Below are positions 25,709 through 34,713 of a stretch of DNA of 64,000 nucleotides, in pieces (the first letter of the stretch is position 1; every line of letters begins with the position of its first letter). Below the pieces are notes generated by a model. That model ran no database searches, was not told the origin of the DNA, and saw only the letters and a list, made by a program, of their open reading frames with translations. The position numbers and the translations under genes were made by a program. Where the stretch lies: positions 121,594-185,593 of the forward strand of contig JACPQL010000051.1 in assembly GCA_016190445.1 (NCBI GenBank), in the 5' to 3' direction. This DNA is from Chloroflexota bacterium. GTDB taxonomy: Bacteria; Chloroflexota; Dehalococcoidia; Lucifugimonadales; JACPQL01.

Positions 25709-26953
25709 ATGGCAAAAAGAGAGAACACGGCCAGCCCCTTTGGTGCCGAGGTCAGGCTGCTCCTCCAGGCGGCCATGGTCATCTTTCTGGTGACTGTGAT
25801 CGTCGGCATTCTGAACGGGCTGGACGTCATTGATTTTGACCGCAAGACACTGCTGGCCCATGTGCACGCCGGCACCCTGGGCTGGATTACCCTGGGCTTT
25901 TTCGCCGCCTGCCTTTGGCTCTTCTCCGAGCGGCAGCCCCTGAGCGGCTGGCGGGCCCGGTCGCCTCGCCCTTTGAGCTGGGCTGCCACCGTCGCCATCG
26001 CCTTCTACGTTGTCGCCTTTTACAGCGGCAACCTGACGGCGCGGCTGATCGGCGGCAGCGTGACCCTGATAGCCATCGTCTGGTTCTTCGCCTGGGTGGT
26101 GGCCCAGAGTCGCCGCGTCCGCCTCAGCACGCCGCACCTGGGCATGCTGGCGGCCGCCACCACGCTCACCCTTGGGGCGGTGCTGGGAGTAGTCCTGGGG
26201 GTCTGGCTCAAAGGCGGTCTTCGGTTCCTGCCCGCGGAAATCCTGAACAGCCATCCCGTCCCGCTAATCGTGGGGTACCTCATCCTCGCGGGCATGGCCG
26301 TCAGCGAGTGGCGGCTGAACCCGGCCTCAGTCCACTCTCCGGCCAGCCGCGCTGGGTGGGCCCAAGTAGTGCTACCCTTCATCGGCGGGCTGGTGGTGAC
26401 GGTGGGAGCGGTGCTGAACAACCAGGCACTCATCGGGCTTTACGTCCCGCTGGAGGTCACCGGTGTCGCCATCTACGTGGTGAGGCTCAGACGCCATGTT
26501 GTGGGCGCCGCCTGGCTAGCGGGCAACCATGAGCGCCTGTTCGCCATCAGCGCGCTCTTCCTTGTGGCCAATGTTGGGCTTTTCACCTACCTCATCGTCT
26601 CGCTCCTCGGCGGCGCTTACGGCGACCCGCCGGACTTCGTTCTCATGCCCGCATGGCTTATCTTCGCCATGGACCACGCCATGTTCATCGGGGTGCTCAG
26701 CAACGTGCTGTTCGGGCTGGTCTACGAGGCAACGGGGGCGCGGCGCTCCTTCTGGCCCTGGGCGGACCACGTGCTGTTCTGGGGCATGAACGTGGGTGTG
26801 GTGGGGTTCGTCGTGGGGCTGATTATGCAGGAGGCCATCATCAAGCAGATATTCACTCCTATCATGGGAACCAGCATTCTCCTCGGCATGGCCACCTACA
26901 CCGTGCGGCTGCGAACAGGAGCGAGCGAAAATATCCCTGTGCAGGCAGGATAG
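25709..26953 (+). CDS. Polytopic membrane protein resembling heme-copper oxidase subunit I
   Basis: 414 residues with about 12 transmembrane helices. Histidines sit in or at the ends of helices: LLAHVHAGTLGWITLGF, LNSHPVPLIVGYL, FAMDHAMFIGVLSNVLFGL, and PWADHVLFWGMNVGVVGF. The HxHxGxLGW pattern is like the low-spin heme region of a group of heme-copper-oxidase-like proteins. The CuB His pair and the HxH motif are not clear, so this may be a non-catalytic relative, or bind only heme. GGAG precedes the ATG. It lies downstream of the diheme cytochrome and is the core of the cluster. Function unknown. Confidence 0.65.
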   Translation: MAKRENTASPFGAEVRLLLQAAMVIFLVTVIVGILNGLDVIDFDRKTLLAHVHAGTLGWITLGFFAACLWLFSERQPLSGWRARSPRPLSWAATVAIAFYVVAFYSGNLTARLIGGSVTLIAIVWFFAWVVAQSRRVRLSTPHLGMLAAATTLTLGAVLGVVLGVWLKGGLRFLPAEILNSHPVPLIVGYLILAGMAVSEWRLNPASVHSPASRAGWAQVVLPFIGGLVVTVGAVLNNQALIGLYVPLEVTGVAIYVVRLRRHVVGAAWLAGNHERLFAISALFLVANVGLFTYLIVSLLGGAYGDPPDFVLMPAWLIFAMDHAMFIGVLSNVLFGLVYEATGARRSFWPWADHVLFWGMNVGVVGFVVGLIMQEAIIKQIFTPIMGTSILLGMATYTVRLRTGASENIPVQAG

Positions 26954-26995
26954 TTCCGAAGAGCGAAGATTAGAGGGAAAAGAAAGGAAAGACCA

Positions 26996-27670
26996 ATGCT
27001 TCGAAACCACGCCGAGCGAGACAGCACACTGAGATTCCTAGCCCTTTGCGGGGTTGCTGGTCCGATCATCTTCGCTGTCCTGGTCACGGTGGGTGGGTTC
27101 ATCTACGAAGGCTATAGCCACGCTACACAGGCCATCAGTGAGCTTGGTGGAGTCGAGGCCCGATACCCAATTATCCAAAACGCTAACTTTTTCGTAGTTG
27201 GCATCCTGATCATAGCTCTTGCCCTTGGACTTCATCGAGGGATTGGTGGTGGACACGGTTCAAAGCTTGGCCCTTTGCTGCTCGGCCTCTTCGGTGTAAT
27301 TACGACAGTGGCACAACCATTCCTGCCCTGCGATGCTGGATGTGAATTCAAGACGCTAACCGGAGCCATGCACAACCTCACTGGGCTTGCCAGCTTTCTT
27401 GCTGCCGTTGCTGGTATCTTTGCTATCTCACGCAGATTGAAACGCGAGCCGCAGTGGCACCCCTACCAAGGTTACTCCGTCATAACCAGTGCAGTGGCGC
27501 TGGTAGCCCTAATTGCATGGATTGGTATCGCTAAGGTTGCTGAAATTGGCAGCTTAAACGGTGTCTTACAGCGAACCTTTGTGGGATTGGTGCTTCTATG
27601 GATCGAAATCATGGCGCTTCGGATGTTCTGGGTGTCCCGCCGGGCGCCTACGCCCACAACTGAGCGATAG
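26996..27670 (+). CDS. DUF998 membrane protein
   Basis: 224 residues with six likely transmembrane helices. Family hallmark YSHATQAISELGG after the first helix, FVVGILIIALALGLH in the next, then TTVAQPFLPCDAGCEF and GAMHNLTGLASF. DUF998 is widespread and its function is not established. The codon use is more AT-rich than in its neighbours (for example AACGCTAACTTTTTCG), suggesting a different origin. GGAAAGA precedes the ATG. It follows the oxidase-like gene by 42 bases. Confidence 0.85.
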   Translation: MLRNHAERDSTLRFLALCGVAGPIIFAVLVTVGGFIYEGYSHATQAISELGGVEARYPIIQNANFFVVGILIIALALGLHRGIGGGHGSKLGPLLLGLFGVITTVAQPFLPCDAGCEFKTLTGAMHNLTGLASFLAAVAGIFAISRRLKREPQWHPYQGYSVITSAVALVALIAWIGIAKVAEIGSLNGVLQRTFVGLVLLWIEIMALRMFWVSRRAPTPTTER

Positions 27671-27692
27671 CTGAAAAGGGAGGAACCAAGAG

Positions 27693-28139
27693 ATGAACGA
27701 TGCTAGCCGAAGAACCCGAACCCAGAAGTGGGGCTGGGGCATTCTAATCGCGGTGAGCGCCTTGCTGGTACTGGGCGGCGTGGGTATGTACTTCCTGGGT
27801 GACAGCCCGGCCACTTTTGAGCAGGACACCGGCGTTCCAATGGCCGAGGTCAGGCAGGCCTACCCGACCGTTGCCGACCAGGTTGTTCGGGAAGGCCAGA
27901 ACATCCAAATACTGGTGGCAGCATTTGGGGTGCTGACGTTGCTCGTAGCTCTGGAAGGCTTCCGCCATGGTTCACGCTGGGCTTGGAACGCCACCTGGGT
28001 CTTGGTCGGCTGGCTGGTGGTGGGCGGGCTCCAGGCATTGGTGGTCGGCGGCCGCCTTGACATCGGTGGCTTCTTTTTAGCCTTCGCCGCCGTTGCCCTG
28101 GTAGGCCAACTGCTGGCCCGCAGAGTGCTTGGGCGCTGA
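27693..28139 (+). CDS. Membrane protein, about four helices (148 aa)
   Basis: Hydrophobic segments at about 13-34, 70-88, 97-118 and 122-143; after the first helix is a polar loop TFEQDTGVPMAEVRQAYP. GGGAGGAACC precedes the ATG. It overlaps a false start of the next gene, so the true gap to the hydrolase is 16 bases. No named family recognised; part of the membrane cluster. Confidence 0.75.
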   Translation: MNDASRRTRTQKWGWGILIAVSALLVLGGVGMYFLGDSPATFEQDTGVPMAEVRQAYPTVADQVVREGQNIQILVAAFGVLTLLVALEGFRHGSRWAWNATWVLVGWLVVGGLQALVVGGRLDIGGFFLAFAAVALVGQLLARRVLGR

Positions 28140-28155
28140 GAAGGGAGGAAACCCA

Positions 28156-29112
28156 ATGACAACAGACTTACGCGTCCAGGAGTACGAGATCGCCGAGCGG
28201 CGGCTGTTCCAAAAGTACGGGCTGGAGTACCGCTCCCACTACTTCCAGCTAGACAACCCTCACCTGCGCGCCAGGGTTATTGAAGTGGGCTCGGGGCCGC
28301 CGGTGCTCTTTGTCCACGGTGGCGGGGGAGTGGCATCCGGATGGGTGCCCCTGTTGCCAGAGATCAAGGGCTATCGCCTGCTGGCGGTGGATCGCCCGGG
28401 GTGCGGGCTCACCGACGGCTTCAACTACCGGGGGTCAGAGTTCCGCCCCCATGCTGTCTCCTTCCTGGAAAGGATATTGGACGCGCTTCATCTCAAGACT
28501 GTCCCGATCGTCGCCAACTCCATGGGCGGCTTGTGGTCCTTCTGGCTTGCCCTGGAGAGGCCTGAGAGGGTCTCCGCCATGGCCCAGCTTGGCTGTCCGG
28601 CCCTCATCCTGGACACCGGCGCCCCTTTCCCCATGCGGCTGCTGTCGGTGCGCGGGCTGAACCAGCTCATGTTCTCCCTCCAGCGGCCCAGCGTGAAGAT
28701 GGTCAAAGGTGTGTTCAAGAACATGGGCCACAAGATGGAGGCCATGGAGCGCCTGCCGGGGGAGTACTGGGAGTGCATGTTCCGCTCCGGAATGCTTCCC
28801 GTCTACAAGGAGGGCTGGCTCACTATCATCGAACGAGTGCTACGCGTGACGGGGCCTGCTCCGGGGCTGAGCCTTCGGGAGGACGAGTTGCGCCGGGTTG
28901 CCCAGCCCACCCTCTTTGTCTGGGGCGACAACGACGCCTTTGGAAAGCCGGAGGTGGGCCGCCGTGCAGTCCAGGTCATGCCCAAGGCAAAGCTGGAGGT
29001 CGTTCCCGGCGGGCACCTGCCCTGGCTGGATGAGCCAAAGCGTGTGGGCGAACTGGTCTCAGGGTTTTTGTCCCAAAACGCGGGCAACGGTCATGCTCAG
29101 CGCCAAGCGTAG
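28156..29112 (+). CDS. Alpha/beta hydrolase
   Basis: 318 residues from the ATG at 28156 with GGAGGAAA eight bases upstream; the frame is open nine codons further. Fold residues are visible: oxyanion segment VHGGGGVASGW, nucleophile Ser in IVANSMGGLWSFW, acid Asp in WGDNDAFGKPE and His in VPGGHLPWLDEP. Substrate unknown; similar to meta-cleavage-type and epoxide-hydrolase-like members. A decayed copy of its C-terminal coding end lies at 29819-29885. Part of the rightward block. Confidence 0.87.
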   Translation: MTTDLRVQEYEIAERRLFQKYGLEYRSHYFQLDNPHLRARVIEVGSGPPVLFVHGGGGVASGWVPLLPEIKGYRLLAVDRPGCGLTDGFNYRGSEFRPHAVSFLERILDALHLKTVPIVANSMGGLWSFWLALERPERVSAMAQLGCPALILDTGAPFPMRLLSVRGLNQLMFSLQRPSVKMVKGVFKNMGHKMEAMERLPGEYWECMFRSGMLPVYKEGWLTIIERVLRVTGPAPGLSLREDELRRVAQPTLFVWGDNDAFGKPEVGRRAVQVMPKAKLEVVPGGHLPWLDEPKRVGELVSGFLSQNAGNGHAQRQA

Positions 29113-29132
29113 AGAAAAAGGAGGGAGTTAGC

Positions 29133-29834
29133 ATGAATCTCATAAGCATCCGGAGAGCTGGCGGTTGGTTCGCCATCATGGCGGCGGTAGCTTACGTATT
29201 GTGGATTCTCATGGGAGGGCTGCTGTTTGCCAGCGCGCCGTCGGGGGCGCAACTGGGCGAAGCCGAGGGGGTTTTGTCCTTTCTGGGCGGACTGTCAGAA
29301 GGCCAGCGCGCCCTCGGACAAAGCATGACTGCCTTCCAATTAGTCGCCAACGTGCTGACGGTCCTCGTCCTGGCTGCCCTGTACTTGGTCCTCAGAAACG
29401 ACGGGCCTGTCCGCGCCCTGTCCGCTTCAGCCGCTGCGGCTCTGAGCGTTCCCGTCAACATCTTCAGCGCCCTGCTAAGCTTTCCCCTGTATGGGCCGTT
29501 GAGTGATGGGTTCGCCTCGGCCACGGCCGCGGAGAGGGCTACGTCGGTCTCGCTCTATACGTTTTCGGTGTCCCTTTTAGAGGCGGCGGAGGTAACCTCC
29601 TCGTTGATCCTGGGTGCGGCCCTCATAGCCTACGGGCTGGCCATGGCTCGGAGTGCCGTGCCACGCTGGGTAGCCTGGCTGACACTGGCGGCCGGCATAG
29701 GCATGCTGGCGGGAGGGCTGCTTCAAGCAACAGTGGCGGGGCAGTTTGGTATTCTGCCCAGCATAGCGAGGCTCCTGTGGCTGGCGGCGCTCGGCATAGG
29801 GTTGTTGCGAAAGATGCCGGCCCGCGCTGGATGA
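29133..29834 (+). CDS. DUF4386-like membrane protein
   Basis: 233 residues with about six helices. It has the N-terminal RAGGWFAIMAAVAYVLWIL and the central SVSLYTFSVSLLEAAEVTS and RWVAWLTLAAGIGM segments like DUF4386. GGAGGGAG precedes the ATG. The last codons (KMPARAG then stop) run into sequence matching the end of the upstream hydrolase gene, so the original C-terminus may have been changed by a deletion. Function unknown. Confidence 0.75.
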   Translation: MNLISIRRAGGWFAIMAAVAYVLWILMGGLLFASAPSGAQLGEAEGVLSFLGGLSEGQRALGQSMTAFQLVANVLTVLVLAALYLVLRNDGPVRALSASAAAALSVPVNIFSALLSFPLYGPLSDGFASATAAERATSVSLYTFSVSLLEAAEVTSSLILGAALIAYGLAMARSAVPRWVAWLTLAAGIGMLAGGLLQATVAGQFGILPSIARLLWLAALGIGLLRKMPARAG

Positions 29835-29885
29835 GCCGAAACGGGTGGCAAGCTGGTTAGAGGTTTTCTGGCTACGAACGCCGCA
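29819..29885 (+). pseudogene. Remnant of a second alpha/beta hydrolase C-terminus
   Basis: Bases 29829-29885 read LDEPKRVASWLEVFW in one frame, against LDEPKRVGELVSGF at the end of the intact hydrolase (about 29019-29085); the DNA is clearly related over about 55 bases with a small indel. It marks a lost duplicate copy and overlaps the 3' end of the DUF4386-like gene. Confidence 0.7.
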
Positions 29886-29939
29886 CCAGCGAGTCGCAGG
29901 TGAAGCAGGAATCCAGGGACAACCCTAGTTGCAGCAGAG

Positions 29940-31115
29940 CTACCCCCTGGGCAGGCCAAGACCCCGCAGAGCAATGACGTTGCGCAGCACCTCCGAGGTG
30001 CCACCGGCGATGGTGGCCGACACAGCCCAGTGCCAGGCGCGCTCCACTCGGCCCCTTATGGGGGCCCACGGCTCCCCGTGCTGGAGCTGGCCGTACAGCC
30101 CCATCAGGTCCATGCAGGTGCGGGCCATGCGCTGGCTCGCCTCGGTGCCGAACAGCTTGGATACCGACGCCTCCCGGTTGGGCACCACGCCCTGCTCCTG
30201 CATCCAGGCCACCCGGTAGCAGAGCAGCTTCCCCACCGTGTACTCGATGGCCGTCTCCGCGATGCGGTTGCGCACCCGGGGGTCGTCGGTGGCGCGCCCG
30301 CCGTTGACGCGGCGCTGGCCCAGGTACTGCACCACATCCTGGAACAGGGGCCAGTTGCCTGCCACCCGCTCGATCCCTGCCCTCTCGAAGTCCAGGTTGG
30401 CCGCCACCACGTACCAGCCCCGCTCCCTTTCACCCACCATGGTGCTCTTGGGCACCCGAACGTTGTCGAAGGTCACCTGGTTGAACTCCGCCAGCCCCGC
30501 CATGTTGACTATGGGGCGGATAGTCACCCCAGGAAGCTTCAGGTCCACCAGAAAGACGCTGATGCCACGGTGCTTGGGCGCCTCCATGTTGGTGCGGGCC
30601 GCCAGCCAGATATAGTCGTCCACGTGGGCCAGGCTGGTCCAGATTTTGGTGCCGTTGATTACGAAGTCATCGCCGTCCTCCATGGCCCGGGTCTCCAGGG
30701 AGGCCAGGTCCGAGCCGGTGCCGGGCTCGGAGTAGCCGATGGCGAAGCCGCACTCCCCCCTGGCGATACGAGGCAGGAAGTCGCGCTTCTGCTCAGGAGT
30801 GCCGAACATGATGATGCTGGGACCCATCTGGCGCTCGGCGGCGTGGTGGTAGCCGATGGGCGCCGTGTTCAGCACCATCTCCTCCATGTATATGAGGCGC
30901 TCTATGTGCCCCAGGCCCTGGCCGCCGTGCTCGCGGGGCCAGGCCAGGCCTATCCACCCCTTCCGGCCCAGCTTGCGAGAGAACTCCTTGTCCACGTTGC
31001 CGGTGCCCGCGGCCCCGGCGAGCTGGCGCTCCTCCCTTGGGGACAGCTCGCGCTCCAGGAAGGCGCATATCTCCTGGCGGAACCGCTCCTGCTCAGGGGT
31101 GAAGCTGAAGTCCAT
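29940..31115 (-). CDS. Acyl-CoA dehydrogenase family flavoprotein (first)
   Basis: 391 residues, full length. N-terminal FTPEQERFRQEICAFLEREL, then the FAD/substrate segment GFAIGYSEPGTGSDLASL, the beta-domain NGTKIWTSLAHV and the C-terminal helical domain ending TIAGGTSEVLRNVIA. The C-terminal GGTSE takes the place of YEGTSE, as in members where the base is elsewhere, so the substrate class is unclear. AAGGAGG precedes the ATG. It faces the accessory block and lies 39 bases upstream of ispG's end, on the same strand as that operon. Confidence 0.9.
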   Translation of the reverse strand: MDFSFTPEQERFRQEICAFLERELSPREERQLAGAAGTGNVDKEFSRKLGRKGWIGLAWPREHGGQGLGHIERLIYMEEMVLNTAPIGYHHAAERQMGPSIIMFGTPEQKRDFLPRIARGECGFAIGYSEPGTGSDLASLETRAMEDGDDFVINGTKIWTSLAHVDDYIWLAARTNMEAPKHRGISVFLVDLKLPGVTIRPIVNMAGLAEFNQVTFDNVRVPKSTMVGERERGWYVVAANLDFERAGIERVAGNWPLFQDVVQYLGQRRVNGGRATDDPRVRNRIAETAIEYTVGKLLCYRVAWMQEQGVVPNREASVSKLFGTEASQRMARTCMDLMGLYGQLQHGEPWAPIRGRVERAWHWAVSATIAGGTSEVLRNVIALRGLGLPRG

Positions 31116-31154
31116 GGCGCCCCTCCTTGGGCCTGACGCCCAGGCCTGCCCCGT

Positions 31155-32270
31155 CTAAAGCTTCTCCACCTCTTCCATGAGGGCGGAGAGCATCTCGCTG
31201 GCTTCCACCACGCGGGCCTTCTGCCCCTTGCGGAAGATGATGGCCCGGCCAGCGCCCGCCGCAATACCCACGTCGGCGTCCTTGGCCTCCCCGGGCCCGT
31301 TCACCTCGCAGCCCATCACCGCCACCTTTACCGGCTTGTCCACCTTCTTGAGCAGCTCGTCCACCTGGTTGGCCAGCTTCACGATGTCCACGTCGGCGCG
31401 ACCGCAGGAGGGACAAGCCACCAGGATAGTCCCCTTCTGGCGCAGGTTCAGGGACTTCAATATCTCGTAGCCTGCCAGCACCTCTTCCCTGGGGTCGCCG
31501 CTGAGGGAGACGCGGATGGTATCGCCGATGCCATCATACAGCAGGATGCCGAGACCGACGGCGCTGCGGACCGTGCCCGACTTGACGGTACCCGCCTCGG
31601 TTATGCCCAGGTGAAACGGATAGGGGACCATGGCCGCCAGCTTGCGGTAGGCCTCCACCGTGGTCTCCACGTCGAAGGCTTTGAGGGAGACCTTGATCAT
31701 GTGAAAGTCCAGGGCCTCCAGAATGCCTATCTCCCACAACGCTGTGGCCACCATGTGGTCCACCACCGACCCCGTACCCTCAGCGGCACCCTTGGCGAGC
31801 CGGTTGACCCCATCCTTGAGGCGGGAGAACCCCCCGGCCCGGCCAATGGCGCCCACTGGTGGCAGGCTGCCGAAATTGACGCCAATGCGAATGGGGACCC
31901 GCCGCTCCTTGGCCAGGCAGACCACCTTCTCCACCTGGCCCTGGTCCCGGATGTTGCCTGGGTTGAGGCGGAGGCCGTCCACCCCCTGGCGCAACGCCTC
32001 AAGAGCAAGCTGGTAGTGGAAGTGGATATCGGCGATCAAGGGTATCTTTATATGGCGCTTGATCTCGCCCAGGGCACTGGCGGCCTCCATGTCAGGCACG
32101 GCACACCGGACGATCTCGCACCCTACCTCCTCCACCTCTTTGATCTGGCGAACGGTGGCCGCCACGTCCCTGGTGTCCGTCTTGGTCATGGTCTGCACCG
32201 AGACGGGGGCACCTCCCCCCACCTGGACTGGGCCCACGAACACCGGAGCGGTGGCCCGGCGTGGTCTCAT
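31155..32270 (-). CDS. ispG: 4-hydroxy-3-methylbut-2-enyl diphosphate synthase IspG (GcpE)
   Basis: 371 residues from the ATG at 32268-32270, overlapping the rseP stop by four bases; the long open frame upstream is a shadow. Sixth step of the MEP pathway: MEcPP to HMBPP using a 4Fe-4S cluster. The TIM-barrel part begins GPVQVGGGAPVSVQTMTKTDTRD (split in families as VQSMTNTxTxD) and the cluster Cys are in VACPSCGRADVD and VMGCEVNGPGEA. Together with dxr upstream it gives two MEP genes in one operon. Confidence 0.96.
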   Translation of the reverse strand: MRPRRATAPVFVGPVQVGGGAPVSVQTMTKTDTRDVAATVRQIKEVEEVGCEIVRCAVPDMEAASALGEIKRHIKIPLIADIHFHYQLALEALRQGVDGLRLNPGNIRDQGQVEKVVCLAKERRVPIRIGVNFGSLPPVGAIGRAGGFSRLKDGVNRLAKGAAEGTGSVVDHMVATALWEIGILEALDFHMIKVSLKAFDVETTVEAYRKLAAMVPYPFHLGITEAGTVKSGTVRSAVGLGILLYDGIGDTIRVSLSGDPREEVLAGYEILKSLNLRQKGTILVACPSCGRADVDIVKLANQVDELLKKVDKPVKVAVMGCEVNGPGEAKDADVGIAAGAGRAIIFRKGQKARVVEASEMLSALMEEVEKL

Positions 32271-33580
32271 GGCAGTATGCTCTCCCCTCTCAGGATGCGA
32301 GCGATGTCGAAGTAGGTCACGACCACAATGAGCGAAAGCAATACCACAAACCCCACCAGGTGGACAAATCCCTCCTTCTGCGGAGGCACCCGTTTCCCAC
32401 CGCGGACCACCTCTAGCAGGACGAACATCAGGCGACCGCCATCCAGCATGGGGATGGGCAGGATGTTGAGGATGGCCAGGTTCATGCTGAGCAGGGCCGT
32501 GAAACTGATCAGGGGAATGATGCCGGCCCTTGCTACCTCGCCGGTGAGCTGCGCTATCCCCACGGGCCCTGCTACCTGGGGCGGTGCGGCCCCTACTATC
32601 CAGCGGCCTACTTCGTTCTTGAATGCCGCCAGCACCGTGCCCATGTGGCTGGCAGCGTGAGGCACCGCCCGCCATGGGGGCTCGGAGCGTCTCTCCAGGG
32701 GCCTCTCGGCCAGCTCCAGCCCAGGTATCCCCTGCCCCTGCGCCACGCTGTCCGCAGGCAGAGCCAACTCGACAACCCTCCCACCCCGCCACACCCCGAC
32801 AGGTACGGAGGCCCCGGGGTCACTGGCACGGAAGTCGTCCAGGACAACAGGCAGCCACTCCGAGTAGAAAATGGGGGTCTCCCCCACCAGAAGCACGGCG
32901 TCCCCGGGCTGGAGACCCATAGCCGCAGCGGGCGAGCCCGGCGCCACGCTGGCCACCGAGACCCTGGCATCCGCAATGACAACACCCACGGCCCCCTGGC
33001 CTTCGGGGGGCTTGAAGCGAGGCACCACGCGGGCAGTATAGGTCTCTCCCCCACGCCATCCCACCCAGTCCGTCTCAGCGCCCAGTCGGCTCTGGATGGT
33101 CTCCCGAAGTTCGAGGCTGTTGGTAATGGAGCGGTTGTGAATCCGCAGCACCGCGTCCCCCGGCTGGATGCCCGCCATCGCCGCGGGAGAACCTGCGGCC
33201 ACCTCCATAATCACCACGTCGGTCACCATCGTCTGCTGGGGCACCATGAACAAAGCGGCGAAGAGCACCAGCGGCAGGAGAGCGTTCATGAATGCGCCCG
33301 CCCCCAGCACCACCACTCGCACGCCGGGGCTTCTGCGCGCCAGGCTGCGTGGGTCCGTCGGGTCCTCCTCGCCTACCAGCTTCACGAAGCCACCCAGGGG
33401 CAGCAGGTTCAGCGAGTAGACCGTCTCCCCCCTTCGGATGCCAAAGATGCGGGGAGGATAGCCGAAGCCGAACTCCAGCACCCGGATGCCATAGGCCTTG
33501 GCGGCCACGAAGTGCCCCAACTCGTGGACCAACACCAGGACGGCCAAGACAAAGATGAAGGTGGCGATGGTGACGAACAC
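32267..33580 (-). CDS. rseP: RseP-type site-2 zinc metalloprotease
   Basis: 437 residues. Zinc motif HELGH at residues 19-23 in the first helix, a second helix with the ligand-carrying LDGG (ILPIPMLDGGRLMF), and two PDZ domains between (SPAAMAGIQPGDAVLRI and SPAAAMGLQPGDAVLLV). It cuts membrane-embedded anti-sigma factors or signal peptides. The start is a GTG two bases before the dxr stop. It lies in the conserved dxr-rseP-ispG order. Confidence 0.95.
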   Translation of the reverse strand: MFVTIATFIFVLAVLVLVHELGHFVAAKAYGIRVLEFGFGYPPRIFGIRRGETVYSLNLLPLGGFVKLVGEEDPTDPRSLARRSPGVRVVVLGAGAFMNALLPLVLFAALFMVPQQTMVTDVVIMEVAAGSPAAMAGIQPGDAVLRIHNRSITNSLELRETIQSRLGAETDWVGWRGGETYTARVVPRFKPPEGQGAVGVVIADARVSVASVAPGSPAAAMGLQPGDAVLLVGETPIFYSEWLPVVLDDFRASDPGASVPVGVWRGGRVVELALPADSVAQGQGIPGLELAERPLERRSEPPWRAVPHAASHMGTVLAAFKNEVGRWIVGAAPPQVAGPVGIAQLTGEVARAGIIPLISFTALLSMNLAILNILPIPMLDGGRLMFVLLEVVRGGKRVPPQKEGFVHLVGFVVLLSLIVVVTYFDIARILRGESILP

Positions 33581-33582
33581 GG

Positions 33583-34713
33583 CTATCCGCCCGCCACTTC
33601 CAGGGCCTTGCGCTTGGCCCAGGAGTCACCCTCCAGAATGGCGTCCAGGGAGGCGCCAGACTCCGGGCGGTGCGCCTCCAGCACCGCGGCCACCACGCGG
33701 TGGATATCCGCGAACCCGAGGCGCCTGCGCAAGAACAGGTCCACCGCCACCTCATCGGCGGCGCTGAGCACCGCTGGGTAGGTCCCCCCTGCCTGGCCCG
33801 CCTCCAGGGCCAGCTTGAAGCAGGGGTGCCGCGCCAGGTCGAGCCGCTCAAAGCTGAGGATACCCGTCTCCACGGCGTTGAAACGGGAGAGCTGCGGGTT
33901 GGGCAGTCGCCGGGGATAGAAGAGCGCATACTGGATGGGGAGGCGCATATCCGGCGGGCTGAGTTGCGCCTTCACCGAGCCGTCCACAAACTCCACCATG
34001 GAGTGGATGATGCTCTGAGGATGGACCACCACCTCTATCTTCTCCCAGGGTATGTCAAACAGCCAGTGGCTCTCGATCACCTCGAACGCCTTGTTCATGA
34101 GGGTGGCCGAGTCCACGGTGATCTTGGGGCCCATCTTCCAGGTGGGGTGACGCAAGGCCTGCTCGGGGGTTACCCGGGCCACCTCCTCCGCCGACCAGGT
34201 GCGGAAGGGGCCACCGGAGGCGGTGATAATGAGGCGGGCCACCTCCCGGTCCTCGCCACGAAGGCACTGCCAGATGGCGCTGGGCTCGCTGTCCACGGGC
34301 AGCAGGGCCACGCCGTGGCGCTGCGCCTCCCGGGTGATGAGCTCCCCCGCCATGACGATGACCTCTTTGTTGGCCAGAGCTACAGCCTTGCCCGCCCGGA
34401 TAGCCTCCAGGGTGGGCAGGAGAGCGGCTGCACCGGTGGTAGCCACCATGACCAGCTCCGTATCCGGGTGGAGCACCATCTCCTCCATGCTGGCGCACTG
34501 GCACCCATCCAGCCCAGCCTTTGCCGCCAGCTCGGGAGCACCGTCGCAGCCTATGAAGCGGGGCCGGAACTCTCTGGCCTGGCGGACCAGAAGCTCCTGG
34601 TTCTGCCAGCAGGCCAGGCCCACCACGGAGAAGGAGTCGGGGAAGGCGCGAACAATGTCCAGCGTCTGTTGGCCGATGGAACCTGTGGAGCCAAGGACAA
34701 CGATGCCCGTCAC
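33583..34713 (-). CDS. dxr: 1-deoxy-D-xylulose-5-phosphate reductoisomerase
   Basis: 376 residues from the GTG at 34711-34713, which overlaps the cdsA stop (GTGA); the longer open frame upstream is a shadow of cdsA. NADPH site GIVVLGSTGSIGQQTLD, catalytic region LLPVDSEPSAIWQCL with metal ligands, TASGGPFRTWS, and the C-terminal HPTWKMGPKITVDSATLMNK (split into two sub-motifs). Converts DXP to MEP. In line with cdsA, rseP and ispG. Confidence 0.96.
   Translation of the reverse strand: MTGIVVLGSTGSIGQQTLDIVRAFPDSFSVVGLACWQNQELLVRQAREFRPRFIGCDGAPELAAKAGLDGCQCASMEEMVLHPDTELVMVATTGAAALLPTLEAIRAGKAVALANKEVIVMAGELITREAQRHGVALLPVDSEPSAIWQCLRGEDREVARLIITASGGPFRTWSAEEVARVTPEQALRHPTWKMGPKITVDSATLMNKAFEVIESHWLFDIPWEKIEVVVHPQSIIHSMVEFVDGSVKAQLSPPDMRLPIQYALFYPRRLPNPQLSRFNAVETGILSFERLDLARHPCFKLALEAGQAGGTYPAVLSAADEVAVDLFLRRRLGFADIHRVVAAVLEAHRPESGASLDAILEGDSWAKRKALEVAGG

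Noticed and set aside
32271..32792. Long N-terminal extension of ispG
   Set aside because: Antisense-like low-complexity in the rseP region; the ATG at 32270 overlaps the rseP stop as in a normal operon.
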